From the NCBI GenBank assembly GCA_947177885.1, contig CAMWWF010000174.1:1-6501 (forward strand): DNA of 6,501 nt. The letters run 5' to 3'. The DNA comes from an uncultured Lachnospiraceae bacterium. GTDB taxonomy: Bacteria > Bacillota_A > Clostridia > Lachnospirales > Lachnospiraceae. Made by a program: the position numbers and the translations under genes. This document shows positions 5,960-6,501 of the stretch, one piece after another; within the stretch, counting starts at the first letter, position 1; each line of letters opens with the position of its first letter. The notes beneath the pieces were generated by a model, which did no database searches, was not told the DNA's origin, and saw only the letters and a program-made list of their open reading frames with translations.

Positions 5960-6501
5960 ATGATGGCAAAGTTTTCCATGCTGAAAATGAAAAATACTGG
6001 CAGCACAGGAGGCGGCAGGTGTAGATATTATTGAGCTCGGATATATAGATGAAGAGAACGGATCTGAAAATGGACGGACACAGTATATTGACGAGACTGT
6101 GATCTCAAGCAGTGTCTTACACGAAAAGAAACCAGAAACGTCTTATGTCGCGATGATTGATTATGGCAAGTTTGATGTTGACAAGTTAAATCCGAAATCG
6201 GATAATGGTATTGACGGCATTCGTATGGCTTTTCATAAAGAAAATTGTCAGGAACAAATCGCTGTCTTATCCTAGACAGCTCGATCATGGGTATGGGGAA
6301 AGGTGCAGGAAACCTTAATACGGAATTGCTGATAGAGCATCTGAACTGTTTTTATAATAAGAATTATAATATTGCACCTCTTCTTGCAGTAATAGATGAG
6401 GTGATAAATCAAATACATAATGAATTTTACTGGGGTTATGCGGTTGAGTACTATTTGTCATCCATTAATCATTGTACGCCTTCGTATGCAAGTTATTTTT
6501 A
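5960..6501 (+). pseudogene. HMGL-like (DRE-TIM) aldolase gene with two deletions
   Basis: GGCGGAG (5948-5954) precedes ATG 5960/5963, and the first codons read MAKFSML in frame 2. The family should continue with the metal-binding D-C-T-L-R-D-G-G block, but this is absent. The reading jumps near 5984-5990 to frame 3, which gives KILAAQEAAGVDIIELGYID and continues to GIDGIRMAFHKEN before TAG 6273-6275. From about 6250 the reading moves back to frame 2 (RCLILDSSIMGMGKGAGNL, then EFYWGYAVEYYLSSINHC and PSYASYF) to the window edge. Compared with the family, about 25 residues are missing at the first jump and about 100 in the middle, including the HAHNN-type metal motif. These enzymes are aldolase or acyl-lyase relatives, often found in surface-polysaccharide or nucleotide-sugar loci; the exact reaction is unknown. 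The gene is more AT-rich than its left neighbours. It continues beyond 6501. Two lesions that each remove a metal-site motif make it certainly inactive. Confidence 0.75.

Overview
The window looks like a chromosomal stretch from a Gram-positive anaerobe of the Clostridia, most likely a Lachnospiraceae-type gut bacterium. The basis is mid-range GC, strong AGGAG/GGAGG ribosome binding sites with some GTG starts, a DexB-like oligo-1,6-glucosidase, a lipoprotein-type ComEC-like hydrolase with a C-terminal Ada-like zinc motif, and a MATE gene behind a structured leader. This placement is inference from protein style, not from any search.

Left part (1-1900). A small zinc-ribbon/P-loop protein (92-703) is followed at once by an AviRa-family rRNA methyltransferase gene (723-1448). 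That gene is full length but interrupted by a single in-frame TAA (951-953). Next comes only the first 60 codons of a second SAM-dependent methyltransferase (1512-1694). It stops where a roughly 200-base non-coding stretch begins, dense in inverted repeats, two of them interleaved as in a pseudoknot.

Middle (1981-3603). An intact GH13 alpha-glucosidase of the oligo-1,6-glucosidase/dextran-glucosidase type, with every catalytic residue present. It starts at a GTG set by a perfect AGGAGG.

MATE region (3630-4428). A clear sigma-A promoter (TTGTCT-17-TATAAT) leads into a 5' leader that folds into two adjacent hairpins. Their loops share 7 complementary bases, and the second hairpin ends in a U-run. 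This architecture, upstream of a MATE efflux gene, is what is known for the guanidine-IV (mepA-motif) riboswitch. The MATE gene itself is cut after about 165 codons and runs into the 3' end of the converging gene.

Right part. On the minus strand (5756-4311) lies an intact secreted or lipid-anchored metallo-beta-lactamase-fold protein. It carries an N-terminal hexapeptide repeat tract and a C-terminal Ada-like zinc motif, and has its own promoter. The window ends in a DRE-TIM/HMGL-like aldolase gene (5960-6501) that has suffered two separate internal deletions with frame changes.

Overall, three apparently intact genes (P-loop protein, glucosidase, MBL-fold lipoprotein) alternate with four damaged ones (AviRa, second methyltransferase, MATE, aldolase). 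The region therefore reads as a decaying accessory segment rather than one working operon. The most interesting items are the MATE leader RNA, the structured element at 1695-1902 and the concentration of gene remnants.
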